Positions 14,466-23,204 of a stretch of 62,169 nt of DNA are shown here, piece after piece. The first letter of the stretch is position 1. Every line of letters starts with the position of its first letter. The notes under the pieces are model-generated. The model made no database searches. It worked only from the letters and a program-made list of their open reading frames with translations, and was not told the DNA's origin. Source of the DNA: Desulfomonilia bacterium (GTDB lineage Bacteria; Desulfobacterota; Desulfomonilia; UBA1062); the NCBI GenBank assembly GCA_036567785.1, contig DATCTV010000019.1, forward strand, positions 1 to 62,169, written 5' to 3'. Both the position numbers and the translations under genes were made by a program.

Positions 14466-15667
14466 TACATTTTCTCCTTCATTTTAGATGCGATTGCCAG
14501 TCCGAGCTGTCTGCATTTCTCAATTGCCTCAGCATTCGGCACCCACTTGATTTTCAGAGGTTCTGCAACTGTTTCAACGCCTATTTCTTTAAGGTATGCA
14601 TCAACCTGTGCAGCAGACTCGCCGCTCCATCCGTATGAGCCGAATGCCGCGCCAACAAGATTTTTTGGCTTCAGACCCTTAATATATGTAAGAACGTCCG
14701 CCATGGACGGGAAGAGGTTGTTGTTCAAAGTAGGGGCGCCTGCGACAAAGGCCCCTGACTCAAGCAGTTCAAAGGCTACATCGCTTCTATGCGATGCGCC
14801 CATGTGAATCGATTTCACCTTTGCTCCGCCTTCCAGAAGACCTTCTTCTATTGCACGGGCCATTTTTTCCGTTGATTTCCACATGGTATCATAAACGATG
14901 ACAGCCTTCATTGTTGGTTTCTGCGTTGCCCAATCCTGATATCTGCCGATGATATGTGAAATACCCTGGCCTCTCCATACGGGACCGTGATCGGGCGCAA
15001 CTGTTTCAAGCTGCATCCCGCTCGCCTTTAGTTTTTCAATCAGATTGAGTACAAGCTGCGAATAGGGAAGCAGAATATTTGCATAATAAGTGGCCCCTTC
15101 GAATTCGAGCAGGTCTGCAGGCAGTTCATCCGCGAAGCGCTCATCGCTGGCCATATGCATACCGAATGCATCCTGGGAAAAGAGGAGCTTTCTTTCCTTT
15201 AAATAGCTGAACATGGAATCTGGCCAGTGGAGCATTCGTGTTTCGGTGAATGCAAGCGTCATGTTACCGAGGCTTAGTTCATCCCCGCTTTTGAGAGGGA
15301 TTATTTCCTTTTCTATCGAGAAATGCTCATTTAATCCCTTTACCCCCATTACAGAGGCGTAGACCTTATCCGGCTCAGTTTCCCTGATTATTTCCGAAAG
15401 GCATCCGGAGTGATCCATTTCGGTGTGGTTGGATATGATTATGTCAATCTTTTTCGGATCGATTACTGAAGAAATGCGGCTCATTAGCTCTTCTTTAAAA
15501 GGCGCTTTTACGGTATCAACAAGTGTTATCTTGTCCGCAAGTATCAGGTAGGCATTGTATGTGCTTCCCCTGTGAGTGGAGTACCCGTGAAAGTCTCTTA
15601 TGTTCCAGTCGATGGCGCCCACCCAGAAAACATCTTCAGTAATCTTAACAGCCTTGAATCCAGGCAT
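14465..15667 (-). CDS. fprA: Flavodiiron protein (oxygen/NO reductase)
   Basis: A 400-aa A-type flavoprotein. The N-terminal metallo-beta-lactamase-like domain carries diiron ligands in NHTEMDHSG, with a later Asp in SQDAFGMH and His in APDHGPVW. The C-terminal flavodoxin domain binds FMN ([13 protein letters not shown], about residue 260; GSYGWSGE). The enzyme reduces oxygen to water, or NO to N2O, with electrons from rubredoxin. The start is ATG 15667, since AAGGGGA fits it; the TTG two codons upstream is too near the Shine-Dalgarno site. The high-molecular-weight rubredoxin encoded next is the natural electron donor. Confidence 0.95.
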   Translation of the reverse strand: MPGFKAVKITEDVFWVGAIDWNIRDFHGYSTHRGSTYNAYLILADKITLVDTVKAPFKEELMSRISSVIDPKKIDIIISNHTEMDHSGCLSEIIRETEPDKVYASVMGVKGLNEHFSIEKEIIPLKSGDELSLGNMTLAFTETRMLHWPDSMFSYLKERKLLFSQDAFGMHMASDERFADELPADLLEFEGATYYANILLPYSQLVLNLIEKLKASGMQLETVAPDHGPVWRGQGISHIIGRYQDWATQKPTMKAVIVYDTMWKSTEKMARAIEEGLLEGGAKVKSIHMGASHRSDVAFELLESGAFVAGAPTLNNNLFPSMADVLTYIKGLKPKNLVGAAFGSYGWSGESAAQVDAYLKEIGVETVAEPLKIKWVPNAEAIEKCRQLGLAIASKMKEKM

Positions 15668-15700
15668 TGTCAAATCCCCTTTTCTTTGCAGCTTTTTTGA

Positions 15701-16186
15701 TTATGCTATTGACTTGAGCTTGTCGCTCAACATGACTATGTGTTTCATTTCTTCATCTATAATGTCTTCTATTGCATTCTTTGATTTTGCTTCCGGTAGA
15801 GCCTTTCTTATGCCAGTGTAAAAAAGAATTGAGTTTTTCTCCGCCTCGATCGCCATCCTGAGTATTTCGGAAAGAGTTGACTTTGCACTCAATGCGTCAC
15901 ACATATCCGAACCTTTTGCAAAGACCTTTCCTTCGGTAAAGGCATGGATGTATGCTGTGGCCATCTCATCAGGGTCATAGCCTTTGAATGCATCACTCAG
16001 TATCTCAGAGCGCATTTTCTTGAATTTCTTTTCATGAGCGACTTCCATTTTGGAAAGGCCTTCAAGCATATTCTTTATATCCGAATCTGAGAAAAGACCT
16101 GCTGCCTTTGAGTAAAATGCCGCACCCTGCCTTTCGATGTCTTCAGCCATTTCGAAAACTTCATCCGCGTTAAAGTAAAGTTTCAT
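15701..16186 (-). CDS. Ferritin-like / rubrerythrin-domain protein without rubredoxin
   Basis: A 161-aa four-helix protein. Iron-ligand patterns EDIERQGAAFY, MEVAHEKKF, AIEAEKNSILFY and DEEMKHIVM are spaced as in rubrerythrins, but there is no C-terminal CxxC. It probably handles iron or peroxide in the cytoplasm; some such proteins take electrons from separate rubredoxin. It lies between the ferritin and flavodiiron genes with 29- and 33-base gaps. Confidence 0.82.
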   Translation of the reverse strand: MKLYFNADEVFEMAEDIERQGAAFYSKAAGLFSDSDIKNMLEGLSKMEVAHEKKFKKMRSEILSDAFKGYDPDEMATAYIHAFTEGKVFAKGSDMCDALSAKSTLSEILRMAIEAEKNSILFYTGIRKALPEAKSKNAIEDIIDEEMKHIVMLSDKLKSIA

Positions 16187-16215
16187 GGTTACCCCTCTTA
16201 ATAATATTTTTGCAG

Positions 16216-16740
16216 CTAAGCCTGTGTGTTTTGCCCTTGTACAGGCGGTACAAATACCCTTTGGGCAAGCTCGCGGTCAAGCATAAGAATACCGTGTCCA
16301 TTATCGCCTATCAGGCGGAGTTCCTGTGCTATTCCGTCTGCATTTGCCTCTTCCTCAACCTGCTCGTTGACGAACCATTGCAGGAAAGTATTTGTCGCAT
16401 GGTCTTTCTCCCTGATCGCAAGATCAACCAGTTTATTGATAAGTCCTGTCACTTTCTGTTCATGTTTGTAAGTATCCTGAAAGATCGCAAGAGCCGATGC
16501 CCACTTTACAGGCGGACCGGAAATAGCCTTGAGTTCAACCCTGCCTCCTCTGTCGATAAGGAAATTGTAGAATTTGTCGGCATGTGTGAACTCTTCCAGC
16601 GCCTGAACTCTCATCCAGTTGGCAAAGCCTTTTAAATTCATAGCCTGGAACTGGGCGCTCATCGAAATGTAAAGATATGCCGAGTACAACTCGGCATTAA
16701 TTTGAGAGTTTATTGCAGCCTGCATCTTTTCACTTATCAT
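16216..16740 (-). CDS. ftn: Ferritin
   Basis: A 174-aa bacterial non-haem ferritin, full length. The ferroxidase centre is visible in NAELYSAYLY (Glu) and ALEEFTHADKFY (Glu, His), with further Glu in NEQVEEE and AQELRLIGDN. It oxidises and stores iron in a cytoplasmic shell, which limits Fenton chemistry. It is the second gene of the operon, 23 bases after desulfoferrodoxin, so iron storage rises together with superoxide removal. Confidence 0.93.
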   Translation of the reverse strand: MISEKMQAAINSQINAELYSAYLYISMSAQFQAMNLKGFANWMRVQALEEFTHADKFYNFLIDRGGRVELKAISGPPVKWASALAIFQDTYKHEQKVTGLINKLVDLAIREKDHATNTFLQWFVNEQVEEEANADGIAQELRLIGDNGHGILMLDRELAQRVFVPPVQGQNTQA

Positions 16741-16763
16741 GTCGTCACCCGTTGTTTAGGTGC

Positions 16764-17138
16764 TTATGCTTTCCAGAGACCGTGAAGATTACAGTATTCC
16801 CTTGCGGTAATCTCTTTTGCATCTATGCAGAATACTGCTTCGGGTGCATCTCCAGGCTTCAAGAATTCTCTGTATGCTTTTCCATCTGCAATGAGTTCGA
16901 TCCATTCGATATAATGTTTTTCTTCCATCGGATGTGCAACCGATCCTACTTTCACCTTGATCCCGTGTTCCAGTACTTCTATTACGGGTACATGCTTTTC
17001 TTTTGCCGCATCAACTGTATTCTCAGTAATGAGTTTCATGGACTGATGGCAGCAAACGAGTTCTCCTTTGCCTTCATGCAAAACCTCAACAATATTTCCG
17101 CACAATTCACACTTGTAGATCTCAAGTCTTTTTGCCAT
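16764..17138 (-). CDS. dfx: Desulfoferrodoxin (superoxide reductase, two-iron)
   Basis: A 124-aa protein with an N-terminal desulforedoxin domain ([15 protein letters not shown]: four Cys) and a catalytic SOR domain whose iron ligands are visible in [24 protein letters not shown] and the C-terminal CNLHGLW. It reduces superoxide to peroxide in the cytoplasm with electrons from rubredoxin, and rubrerythrins then remove the peroxide. AAGGAGGTG precedes the ATG. It is the first gene of the seven-gene minus operon and lies directly behind the PerR-type box. Confidence 0.96.
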   Translation of the reverse strand: MAKRLEIYKCELCGNIVEVLHEGKGELVCCHQSMKLITENTVDAAKEKHVPVIEVLEHGIKVKVGSVAHPMEEKHYIEWIELIADGKAYREFLKPGDAPEAVFCIDAKEITAREYCNLHGLWKA

Positions 17139-17159
17139 TTGACACCTCCTTGGTTTTTT

Positions 17160-17202
17160 ATTAGTAATAATTCTTATTAATAGCTAACTATTTATATGTC
17201 AA
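17160..17202 (-). promoter_or_regulatory. dfx promoter with PerR-type operator
   Basis: Reading on the minus strand, TTGACA (complement of 17197-17202) lies 17 bases before TAATAA (complement of 17174-17179). An imperfect palindrome at 17160-17181, ATTAGTAATAATTC followed by TTATTAAT, matches itself at 18 of 22 positions on the other strand and covers the -10. Its left half ATTAGTAATAATT is identical to that at the perR promoter (10133-10145). A PerR-type repressor would block RNA polymerase here. Confidence 0.72.
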
Positions 17203-17206
17203 GAGA

Positions 17207-17533
17207 TTATGAGACATTAATTTTTTCCCAGAGGCTATCATCTGTTGACTGTTTTATTTTTACTATCAGCTTTCCACCAGCCTCCTGTCTTGATACGGTG
17301 CCAAATACCGATATGGGGATTGAACGAAAATAAACAGCCGCAAGTTCACCTTCTAGATAGGGTCCTTTGTCTTCATTTTCAACAGTATAAATATTCTTCA
17401 AGCAGATTCCGCCAAGACTTATATTATCAATTCTTGCGGATTTTTCGATGGAACCTTTCGGCGTGTTGATATGAACAAGTGCAATGTCGTCCATGTTTTT
17501 CCTTGCATATGCCCTTCTCTCGACATTGTTCAT
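17207..17533 (-). CDS. PilZ-domain protein
   Basis: A 108-aa single-domain protein. The c-di-GMP binding signatures are present: RRAYAR at residues 6-11 (RxxxR type) and DNISLGGI at about 36-43 (DxSxxG, with N at the second position). It would bind c-di-GMP in the cytoplasm and act on an unknown partner. GGAGG precedes the ATG. It stands alone, ending five bases before the dfx -35 element. Confidence 0.8.
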   Translation of the reverse strand: MNNVERRAYARKNMDDIALVHINTPKGSIEKSARIDNISLGGICLKNIYTVENEDKGPYLEGELAAVYFRSIPISVFGTVSRQEAGGKLIVKIKQSTDDSLWEKINVS

Positions 17534-17726
17534 GCTGATGTCCTCCCGTCGATTCTTTCACTGGTTCCTTTCAATCCATCTCAAAAACGTTTTCATTATA
17601 GAATGAAACTTAATTATAAGACAATCTTGGAATTGCAATTATAAAAAAACCAAAATCTGCCTGTACATATTTAATCTTTGATGATAAAAAACTCTTTCTG
17701 AAGTGAAATAAGGACGGATTTAAAGA

Positions 17727-17942
17727 ATGGCGGCAGTTGGAAAAATAGAAATTGACAGATCATTGTGCAAAGAATGCGAGCTATGCATGTCAGTATGCCC
17801 TGAAAAGGCCATAATCATATCAGCTGAGATGAATTACAAAGGTTATCATCCGGCTGAATTCAAGAATAAGACCTGCCGGGGATGCGGTTTATGTGCGATC
17901 ATGTGCCCTGAAATAGCTATCGAGGTTTACCGTGAGCGATAA
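17727..17942 (+). CDS. 2-oxoacid:ferredoxin oxidoreductase delta (ferredoxin) subunit
   Basis: A 71-aa protein with two [4Fe-4S] motifs: CKECELCMSVCP and CRGCGLCAIMCP. It passes electrons from the thiamine-pyrophosphate centre of the complex to free ferredoxin. It is the first gene of the operon and overlaps the alpha-subunit GTG start by 11 bases. Gene order delta-alpha-beta-gamma is that of Vor/Kor-type enzymes. Confidence 0.9.
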   Translation: MAAVGKIEIDRSLCKECELCMSVCPEKAIIISAEMNYKGYHPAEFKNKTCRGCGLCAIMCPEIAIEVYRER

Positions 17943-18996
17943 GGTGCTGATGAAAGGTACGGATGCGATTGCCGAAGCTGCAATAAGAGCGGGTTGCAGA
18001 TGTTATTTCGGCTATCCGATTACCCCTCAGAACGAAATACCTGAATACATGGCAAGAAGAATGCCCGAGGTCGGCGGTGTTTTTCTTCAGGGTGAGAGCG
18101 AGATTGCCTCGATAAATATGGTTCATGGAGCTGTAGCTGCAGGGGTCAGGACAATGACATCTTCATCTTCTCCGGGAATAAGCCTGAAGCAGGAATGTCT
18201 GTCATTTCTTGCCACGCAGGAATTGCCGGCGGTCATTGTGAACATAATGCGGGGTGGCCCTGGCCTGGGCAACATTGCACCAAACCAGGGTGACTATTAT
18301 CAGGCAACCCGCGGGGGAGGCCATGGCGACTACAGAATGCCTGTAATTGCCCCGGGCTCAATTCAGGAACTGTACGATCTTACCATGGATGCTTTTGATA
18401 TTGCCGATAAATTCCGATCTCCGGTGCTGATACTTGGAGACGGGATGATGGGACAGATGATGGAGCCAATTGTCATTCATGAAAAGCCCGAAGTGGAACT
18501 TCCTGAAAAAGACTATATACTCGATGGCGCCAGAGGAAGACACGGGAGGGTGCTTAAATCGCTCATCCTTAATGCAAGAGGCATGGAAGAGCAGAATTGG
18601 AAATTGAAGCGGAAATACGACCTGATGAGGCAGGAACTTCCTCGTTGTGAAGAATACATGACAGACGATGCAAAGCTTGTAGTAGTTGCATATGGAACAG
18701 CTGCCAGGATTGCAAAGGGCGCGGTTAAAAGGGCAAGGGCAGGAGGGCTGCAGGTAGGTATTTTCAGGCCGGTGACATTATGGCCGTTTCCTGACAGCGC
18801 ATTGCTTGAGGTCGCTAAAAAAGCAAAACTGTTCCTTGTATTTGAGATGAGCACCGGGCAGATGATTGATGACGTGAAACTGGCTGTCGGAAACAGGATT
18901 GAATGTGAGTTCTACGGCAGGCCGGGTGGTGTAATACCGCAACCTAAGGAGATAGAGAGAATCATCGAGAGGTTGTGGCTGCAGAAGGAGCTGTAG
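17932..18996 (+). CDS. 2-oxoacid:ferredoxin oxidoreductase alpha subunit (VorB/KorA type)
   Basis: A 354-aa subunit, full length. The N-terminal pyrimidine-binding domain shows GCRCYFGYPITPQNEI and the GESEIAS-NM segment; IMRGGPGLGNIAPNQGDY is typical of the Kor/Vor branch. The C-terminal part is the transketolase-C-like domain. The start is GTG 17932, with GAGG seven bases upstream. The complex oxidatively decarboxylates 2-oxoacids to acyl-CoA with reduction of ferredoxin. Branched-chain oxoacid (Vor) seems likeliest from overall resemblance, but 2-oxoglutarate cannot be excluded. Confidence 0.9.
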   Translation: MSDKVLMKGTDAIAEAAIRAGCRCYFGYPITPQNEIPEYMARRMPEVGGVFLQGESEIASINMVHGAVAAGVRTMTSSSSPGISLKQECLSFLATQELPAVIVNIMRGGPGLGNIAPNQGDYYQATRGGGHGDYRMPVIAPGSIQELYDLTMDAFDIADKFRSPVLILGDGMMGQMMEPIVIHEKPEVELPEKDYILDGARGRHGRVLKSLILNARGMEEQNWKLKRKYDLMRQELPRCEEYMTDDAKLVVVAYGTAARIAKGAVKRARAGGLQVGIFRPVTLWPFPDSALLEVAKKAKLFLVFEMSTGQMIDDVKLAVGNRIECEFYGRPGGVIPQPKEIERIIERLWLQKEL

Positions 18997-19749
18997 GTGG
19001 AGAAGATATTTTCAAGGCCAGCTTGCATGAAACCGGCGCCATTCCATTATTGTCCGGGGTGCGGGCATTCGATAATTCACAGACTCATTGGTGAACTGAT
19101 CGACGAAATGAACTTGAGGGAGAACATCGTCTGCGTGCCGCCATGCGGATGTGCGGTTCTTGCCTATGATTATTTTGATATCGACATGGTGGAAGCTGCA
19201 CATGGAAGAGGGTGTGCTGTCGCAACAGGCCTTAAAAGGGCAAATCCTTCTCTAATGGTTTTTACATATCAGGGAGACGGCGACATATCGGCAATAGGTA
19301 CTGCTGAAACGCTGCATGCGGCAAACAGGGGCGAGCTTATAACAAGCATATTTGTCAACAATGCCGTTTACGGTATGACCGGAGGCCAGATGGCGCCCAC
19401 GACAATACTAGGGCAGAAGACCACGACGTCTCCTGCAGGCAGAAGCGCCAGAGTTGAAGGGTATCCCTTGAAAATAACCGAACTTATAGCACAGCTTGAC
19501 GGTGCCGCTTATGTGGCAAGGAATTCATTAGCCACTCCCGCGAAGGTCAATGCTACTAAAAAATCGATTAAAAAGGCTTTGGAAATCCAGCAGCAGGGTA
19601 TTGGTTTTTCTCTCGTGGAAATTCTTTCACCATGCCCGACCAACTGGAAGGTTAATGCCCTTGAGGCGTTTAAGTATCTCGAAGATGTTATGGAAAAGGA
19701 ATTTAATCCCGGGGTATTGAAGGATATTACTAAAAGCAGGAAGGCTTAA
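18997..19749 (+). CDS. 2-oxoacid:ferredoxin oxidoreductase beta (TPP) subunit
   Basis: A 250-aa thiamine-pyrophosphate-binding subunit. The TPP motif starts at GDGDISAIG and ends at FVNNAVYGMTGGQ. Cys in YCPGCGHS and PPCGCA are as in Kor/Vor beta subunits. The GTG start directly follows the alpha stop and has AAGGAG seven bases upstream, so the subunits are made in step. Acts in the cytoplasmic complex with the neighbouring alpha, gamma and delta subunits. Confidence 0.93.
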   Translation: MEKIFSRPACMKPAPFHYCPGCGHSIIHRLIGELIDEMNLRENIVCVPPCGCAVLAYDYFDIDMVEAAHGRGCAVATGLKRANPSLMVFTYQGDGDISAIGTAETLHAANRGELITSIFVNNAVYGMTGGQMAPTTILGQKTTTSPAGRSARVEGYPLKITELIAQLDGAAYVARNSLATPAKVNATKKSIKKALEIQQQGIGFSLVEILSPCPTNWKVNALEAFKYLEDVMEKEFNPGVLKDITKSRKA

Positions 19750-19759
19750 AACAACTGAT

Positions 19760-20308
19760 ATGATTACCAAGACCATCATGAGCGGTATTGGGGGACAAGG
19801 CATATTATTCTCAGGTATCTGCCTCGCATGGGCCGCAATGGAGGAAGGGCAGCATGTTACTTATCTACCTTCTTATGGCGCGGAAATGAGGGGAGGAATA
19901 GCATCCTGTACCATAGCCATTTCCAATGATGAAGAAATAGCTTCTCCTGTTTCCTCCGAACCCGATTACCTGGTAATAATGGACAATCAATCATTATTCA
20001 GGCTTCAGAACCGGATCGTACCGGGAGGAATTCTGTTCCTTAACAGTAATATGGTTACGGACAGGCCGATCAGGAACGATATCGAGGTTGTTGATGTCCC
20101 AGTTAATGATATTGCATTGTCATCTGTCGGACTCAGATATTCAAATATGATCATGCTTGGCGCATTCGTAGGGCATACGCATATAATCAAGATATCGTCA
20201 ATCATTGATAATATGGCCGATATCCTTGGAAAGGGAAAAGCGAGGTTTAAAGATAAAAATATCGATGCCATAAAGACCGGAAATAATTTATTTTCAAAGG
20301 GGAACTAA
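19760..20308 (+). CDS. 2-oxoacid:ferredoxin oxidoreductase gamma subunit
   Basis: A 182-aa subunit with the signature GIGGQGILFSG near the N-terminus and YLPSYGAEMRGG, both standard for the gamma domain that contributes to CoA binding. It completes the four-subunit enzyme. The gap to the beta gene is 10 bases; the Shine-Dalgarno site is weak, so coupling to the preceding gene is likely. Confidence 0.92.
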   Translation: MITKTIMSGIGGQGILFSGICLAWAAMEEGQHVTYLPSYGAEMRGGIASCTIAISNDEEIASPVSSEPDYLVIMDNQSLFRLQNRIVPGGILFLNSNMVTDRPIRNDIEVVDVPVNDIALSSVGLRYSNMIMLGAFVGHTHIIKISSIIDNMADILGKGKARFKDKNIDAIKTGNNLFSKGN

Positions 20309-20310
20309 GA

Positions 20311-20739
20311 ATGTCAGTAAAACAGTTTCGAATAAAAATGGAAAATAAATCCGGAATGCTTTCAAACCTCAGTGAAATTCTCGGTGAACAGGGTGTTAAT
20401 ATTAGAGCTATCAGTGTAAGTCATATGGCAAGCGATGCCAGCAACATTTGCATTGTTGTCGATGATCCCAAGAGGGCGAAGGATGCCCTGAAAGCAAGAG
20501 GTATTGAATACACCGAACATGAGATTCTGGCTGTTGAAATGCCTGACCACCCTGGCGGCATGAATGCAGTTCTCAAACCGCTGAGGGATGCGAGTATTAA
20601 TGTCATAACTGCATACCCGTATATAGGCAGGGCCGCCAATCCGATCATGATTATGGAAGTTGACCATATCAAGAAAGCGACAGATGTTCTAAATCATAAC
20701 TGGGTCAAGGTCTGGGATAAAAGCGTCTATAAGCTTTAA
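20311..20739 (+). CDS. Tandem ACT-domain protein
   Basis: A 142-aa protein of two ACT domains: residues about 5-68 (ENKSGMLSNLSEILGEQGVNI) and about 72-138 (MPDHPGGMNAVLKPLRDASINV). ACT domains bind amino acids at dimer interfaces, and this protein has no catalytic domain. It starts 2 bases after the gamma-subunit stop, with AGGGGAA upstream, so it is part of the oxidoreductase operon. It may sense the amino acid from which the 2-oxoacid is made; this is inference. Confidence 0.85.
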   Translation: MSVKQFRIKMENKSGMLSNLSEILGEQGVNIRAISVSHMASDASNICIVVDDPKRAKDALKARGIEYTEHEILAVEMPDHPGGMNAVLKPLRDASINVITAYPYIGRAANPIMIMEVDHIKKATDVLNHNWVKVWDKSVYKL

Positions 20740-20759
20740 TATCTTAACGGGAATGTTTA

Positions 20760-21185
20760 ATGGCATACACGATAACTGAAAACTGTAAAGGTTGCGGGGC
20801 GTGTAAAAAGCTTTGTCCTACTGAAGCGATTTCAGGTGAAAAAAAACTGCAGCATACAATAGATAAGAACAAGTGTATTGAATGCGGCGTTTGCGGAAGA
20901 ATATGCCCTACCGCAGAAACTGTTCAGGATTCGAAAGGCAGATACTGCGAAAAGCTTAAAAGATCTGAATGGCCCAAACCTGTTGTTATTCGCTCCATAT
21001 GTTCTGCCTGCAGTATTTGTGTTGATATGTGCCCGTTTGATTGCCTTGTCCTGACCGAACCCGAGGACTTTCCAAAAACAATCAAGTCAAGTGCACAACT
21101 GGCTGATGAAAAAAACTGTGTCGGGTGCGGCATTTGCAGTGATGCCTGCCCACAGGAAGCGATATATCTGGCAAGGACATTATAA
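20760..21185 (+). CDS. Polyferredoxin with four [4Fe-4S] motifs
   Basis: A 141-aa protein with CKGCGACKKLCP, CIECGVCGRICP, CSACSICVDMCP and CVGCGICSDACP. All four motifs are complete, enough for four cubane clusters. It is presumably the electron acceptor or relay for the 2-oxoacid oxidoreductase encoded upstream. GGGAA precedes the ATG. The last six bases overlap, tail to tail, with the gene on the other strand. Confidence 0.9.
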   Translation: MAYTITENCKGCGACKKLCPTEAISGEKKLQHTIDKNKCIECGVCGRICPTAETVQDSKGRYCEKLKRSEWPKPVVIRSICSACSICVDMCPFDCLVLTEPEDFPKTIKSSAQLADEKNCVGCGICSDACPQEAIYLARTL

Positions 21186-21803
21186 GTCCCCTTTTTTTAT
21201 TCTTTTAAGAGCTACCTGTCCAACCTTTACGGTCATCGAGTATCCTTCGTATGCAGCATAGAAGATTCCGAAAACAGGCAGAAGTTTCAGAAACCTGTTT
21301 TTTGTCGGAAAAATTTTTGAGACCAATTTGTTGAATCCCTTGCTAAGATATTTTGGAGGCAGAACGCGGGTTACATATTGTTCCGTTATTGTTGAAATAT
21401 CTGCCGTATCTATATCATCCGCCAGTTCATATGCATTGCCGAGAATCCTTAAGATCTCTTCCTCAAGATTGTCATCACCTTTCTCATATCCGTTCATCAA
21501 AAGCAGAATCAGGGAGAGTTTTACGCCTTGCTCAAGGATAAGGAAGTTTTCAGTTCCCAGCAGAAGAAAAGATATCAATGTCCCCATACCGGGAAAAATT
21601 GAAGGTGAATTTACGATACCGCTTTTGAAGGCCTGTTCATTAGCCAGCTCTTCAATAACATCCTGCATGCATATATTCATGCCGTATCTTCCGGAATTTT
21701 CCAATGCCCGCTTCGAGAGTTTATGGGCCCTGTTCAAGTTTCCTTTGATAAGATTATGAACAAGCAGACCGAATTTCCCTGAAACTACATTTATTGTTGA
21801 CAT
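21180..21803 (-). CDS. Hypothetical protein, EcsC-like
   Basis: A 207-aa protein I do not firmly recognise. It has a hydrophobic central segment with PSIFPGMGTLISFLLLGTEN (about 68-87) followed by a long apolar helix, and a second hydrophobic stretch near the C-terminus (LLPVFGIFYAAYEG) followed by a basic tail. The arrangement recalls EcsC-family proteins, which associate with membranes. GGTGG precedes the ATG at a usable distance. It is not in an operon. Confidence 0.55.
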   Translation of the reverse strand: MSTINVVSGKFGLLVHNLIKGNLNRAHKLSKRALENSGRYGMNICMQDVIEELANEQAFKSGIVNSPSIFPGMGTLISFLLLGTENFLILEQGVKLSLILLLMNGYEKGDDNLEEEILRILGNAYELADDIDTADISTITEQYVTRVLPPKYLSKGFNKLVSKIFPTKNRFLKLLPVFGIFYAAYEGYSMTVKVGQVALKRIKKGDL

Positions 21804-21995
21804 ATTATCCCACCAGCCTGAAATACCGTTGACTTATAGTATCGCTGATTATATACACGATAATATTCAATAGTAAAGGGGACGGGAAAACGCTTTGTCA
21901 ACAGCTGTCCAGCCTGTATTTTCGTTAATTTTTATGATAAGAAAAAAACAAACCTGTTTTAAATCAAACGCTCATCCTGCCAAGGAGGTATGTTA

Positions 21996-23180
21996 ATGGC
22001 AATCAAGTCCATAAAGGATATTGAGATTAAAGGCAAAAGAGTTCTTATCAGGGTTGATTTTAATGTACCGCTGGATGAAACATGTAAAATTACTGATGAT
22101 TCCCGTATCAGGGCTGCTATACCAACAATCAAGTACGCAGTTGATTCCGGAGCAAAAGTTATTGTGATGTCGCATCTCGGGAGACCTAAGGGAAAGGTTG
22201 TTAAATCTCAAAGTCTTATGCCTGTGGCCAGGAGGCTATCCGAGCTCCTTGGAATAAGCGTGAATATGGCGCCTGACTGTATAGGACCGAATGTCAGGGA
22301 GATGGTTGAGGTGTTGAAACCTGGCGAGGTGCTGCTGCTTGAGAATCTGCGCTTTCACCCGGAGGAAGAGAAGAATGATCCTGAATTCTCGAAACAGCTT
22401 GCCAGTTTTGCGGACTGCTATGTCAATGATGCCTTTGCAACTGCACACAGGGCGCATGCATCCAACTCTGGTGTCTGCAGTTACATAAACGATACTGCGG
22501 CAGGATTTTTAATGCTTGATGAAGTCAATTATATAAACAGGGTTCTCAAAGATATAAAAAGACCTTTTGCAGCGGTAATCGGAGGTGCAAAGGTTTCCGG
22601 CAAACTCGAGGTGCTTGAAAACCTACTGGACAAGGTTGACAAGCTTATAATCGGGGGAGGAATGGCTTATACTTTTCTTAAGGCTGTTGGTTTCAATGTC
22701 GGCAAATCCATTGTCGAGCAGGATCTGATTGATACGGCTAAATCTATTATTGAAAAAGCGGGATCCAAGGGCGTTAAGATTTATCTGCCTGTGGATAGTG
22801 TGTGTGCAGCGGAATTAAAGCAAGGCATCCCGGTTTATATAAAGACAGCTCAAGAGCATCCCGAAGACCTTATGGGTCTTGATATCGGGCCGGCCTCCCG
22901 GCTTCTCTACTGTGAGGCAATGGCTGACTGCCAGACAATTGTCTGGAATGGTCCTATGGGAGTCTTTGAAATAAAAGAATTTTCTGAAGGAACCATGAAA
23001 ATCGCGCAGGCAATTGGTTCGTCAAAGGGATTTACAATAGTAGGCGGCGGAGATACTGATGCTGCATTGCATAAAAGCGGCAACTATGACAAGGTCGGTT
23101 TTGTTTCCACTGCTGGTGGGGCATTTCTCGAAATGCTTGAAGGAAAAGTGCTGCCTGGTGTAGCGGTTCTGGACAAATAA
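21996..23180 (+). CDS. pgk: Phosphoglycerate kinase
   Basis: A 394-aa monomeric glycolytic enzyme, full length. Visible are RVDFNVPLD, SHLGRPKG, LLENLRFHPEEE, NDAFATAHRAHAS and the C-terminal ATP-binding GGGDTDAAL. The start is ATG 21996: AAGGAGG lies eight bases upstream, while the in-frame ATG at 21990 is too close to it. It transfers phosphate between 1,3-bisphosphoglycerate and ADP in the cytoplasm. First gene of pgk-tpiA-secG. Confidence 0.97.
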   Translation: MAIKSIKDIEIKGKRVLIRVDFNVPLDETCKITDDSRIRAAIPTIKYAVDSGAKVIVMSHLGRPKGKVVKSQSLMPVARRLSELLGISVNMAPDCIGPNVREMVEVLKPGEVLLLENLRFHPEEEKNDPEFSKQLASFADCYVNDAFATAHRAHASNSGVCSYINDTAAGFLMLDEVNYINRVLKDIKRPFAAVIGGAKVSGKLEVLENLLDKVDKLIIGGGMAYTFLKAVGFNVGKSIVEQDLIDTAKSIIEKAGSKGVKIYLPVDSVCAAELKQGIPVYIKTAQEHPEDLMGLDIGPASRLLYCEAMADCQTIVWNGPMGVFEIKEFSEGTMKIAQAIGSSKGFTIVGGGDTDAALHKSGNYDKVGFVSTAGGAFLEMLEGKVLPGVAVLDK

Positions 23181-23204
23181 ACATTATTCCCGGAGGGAAA
23201 AGAT

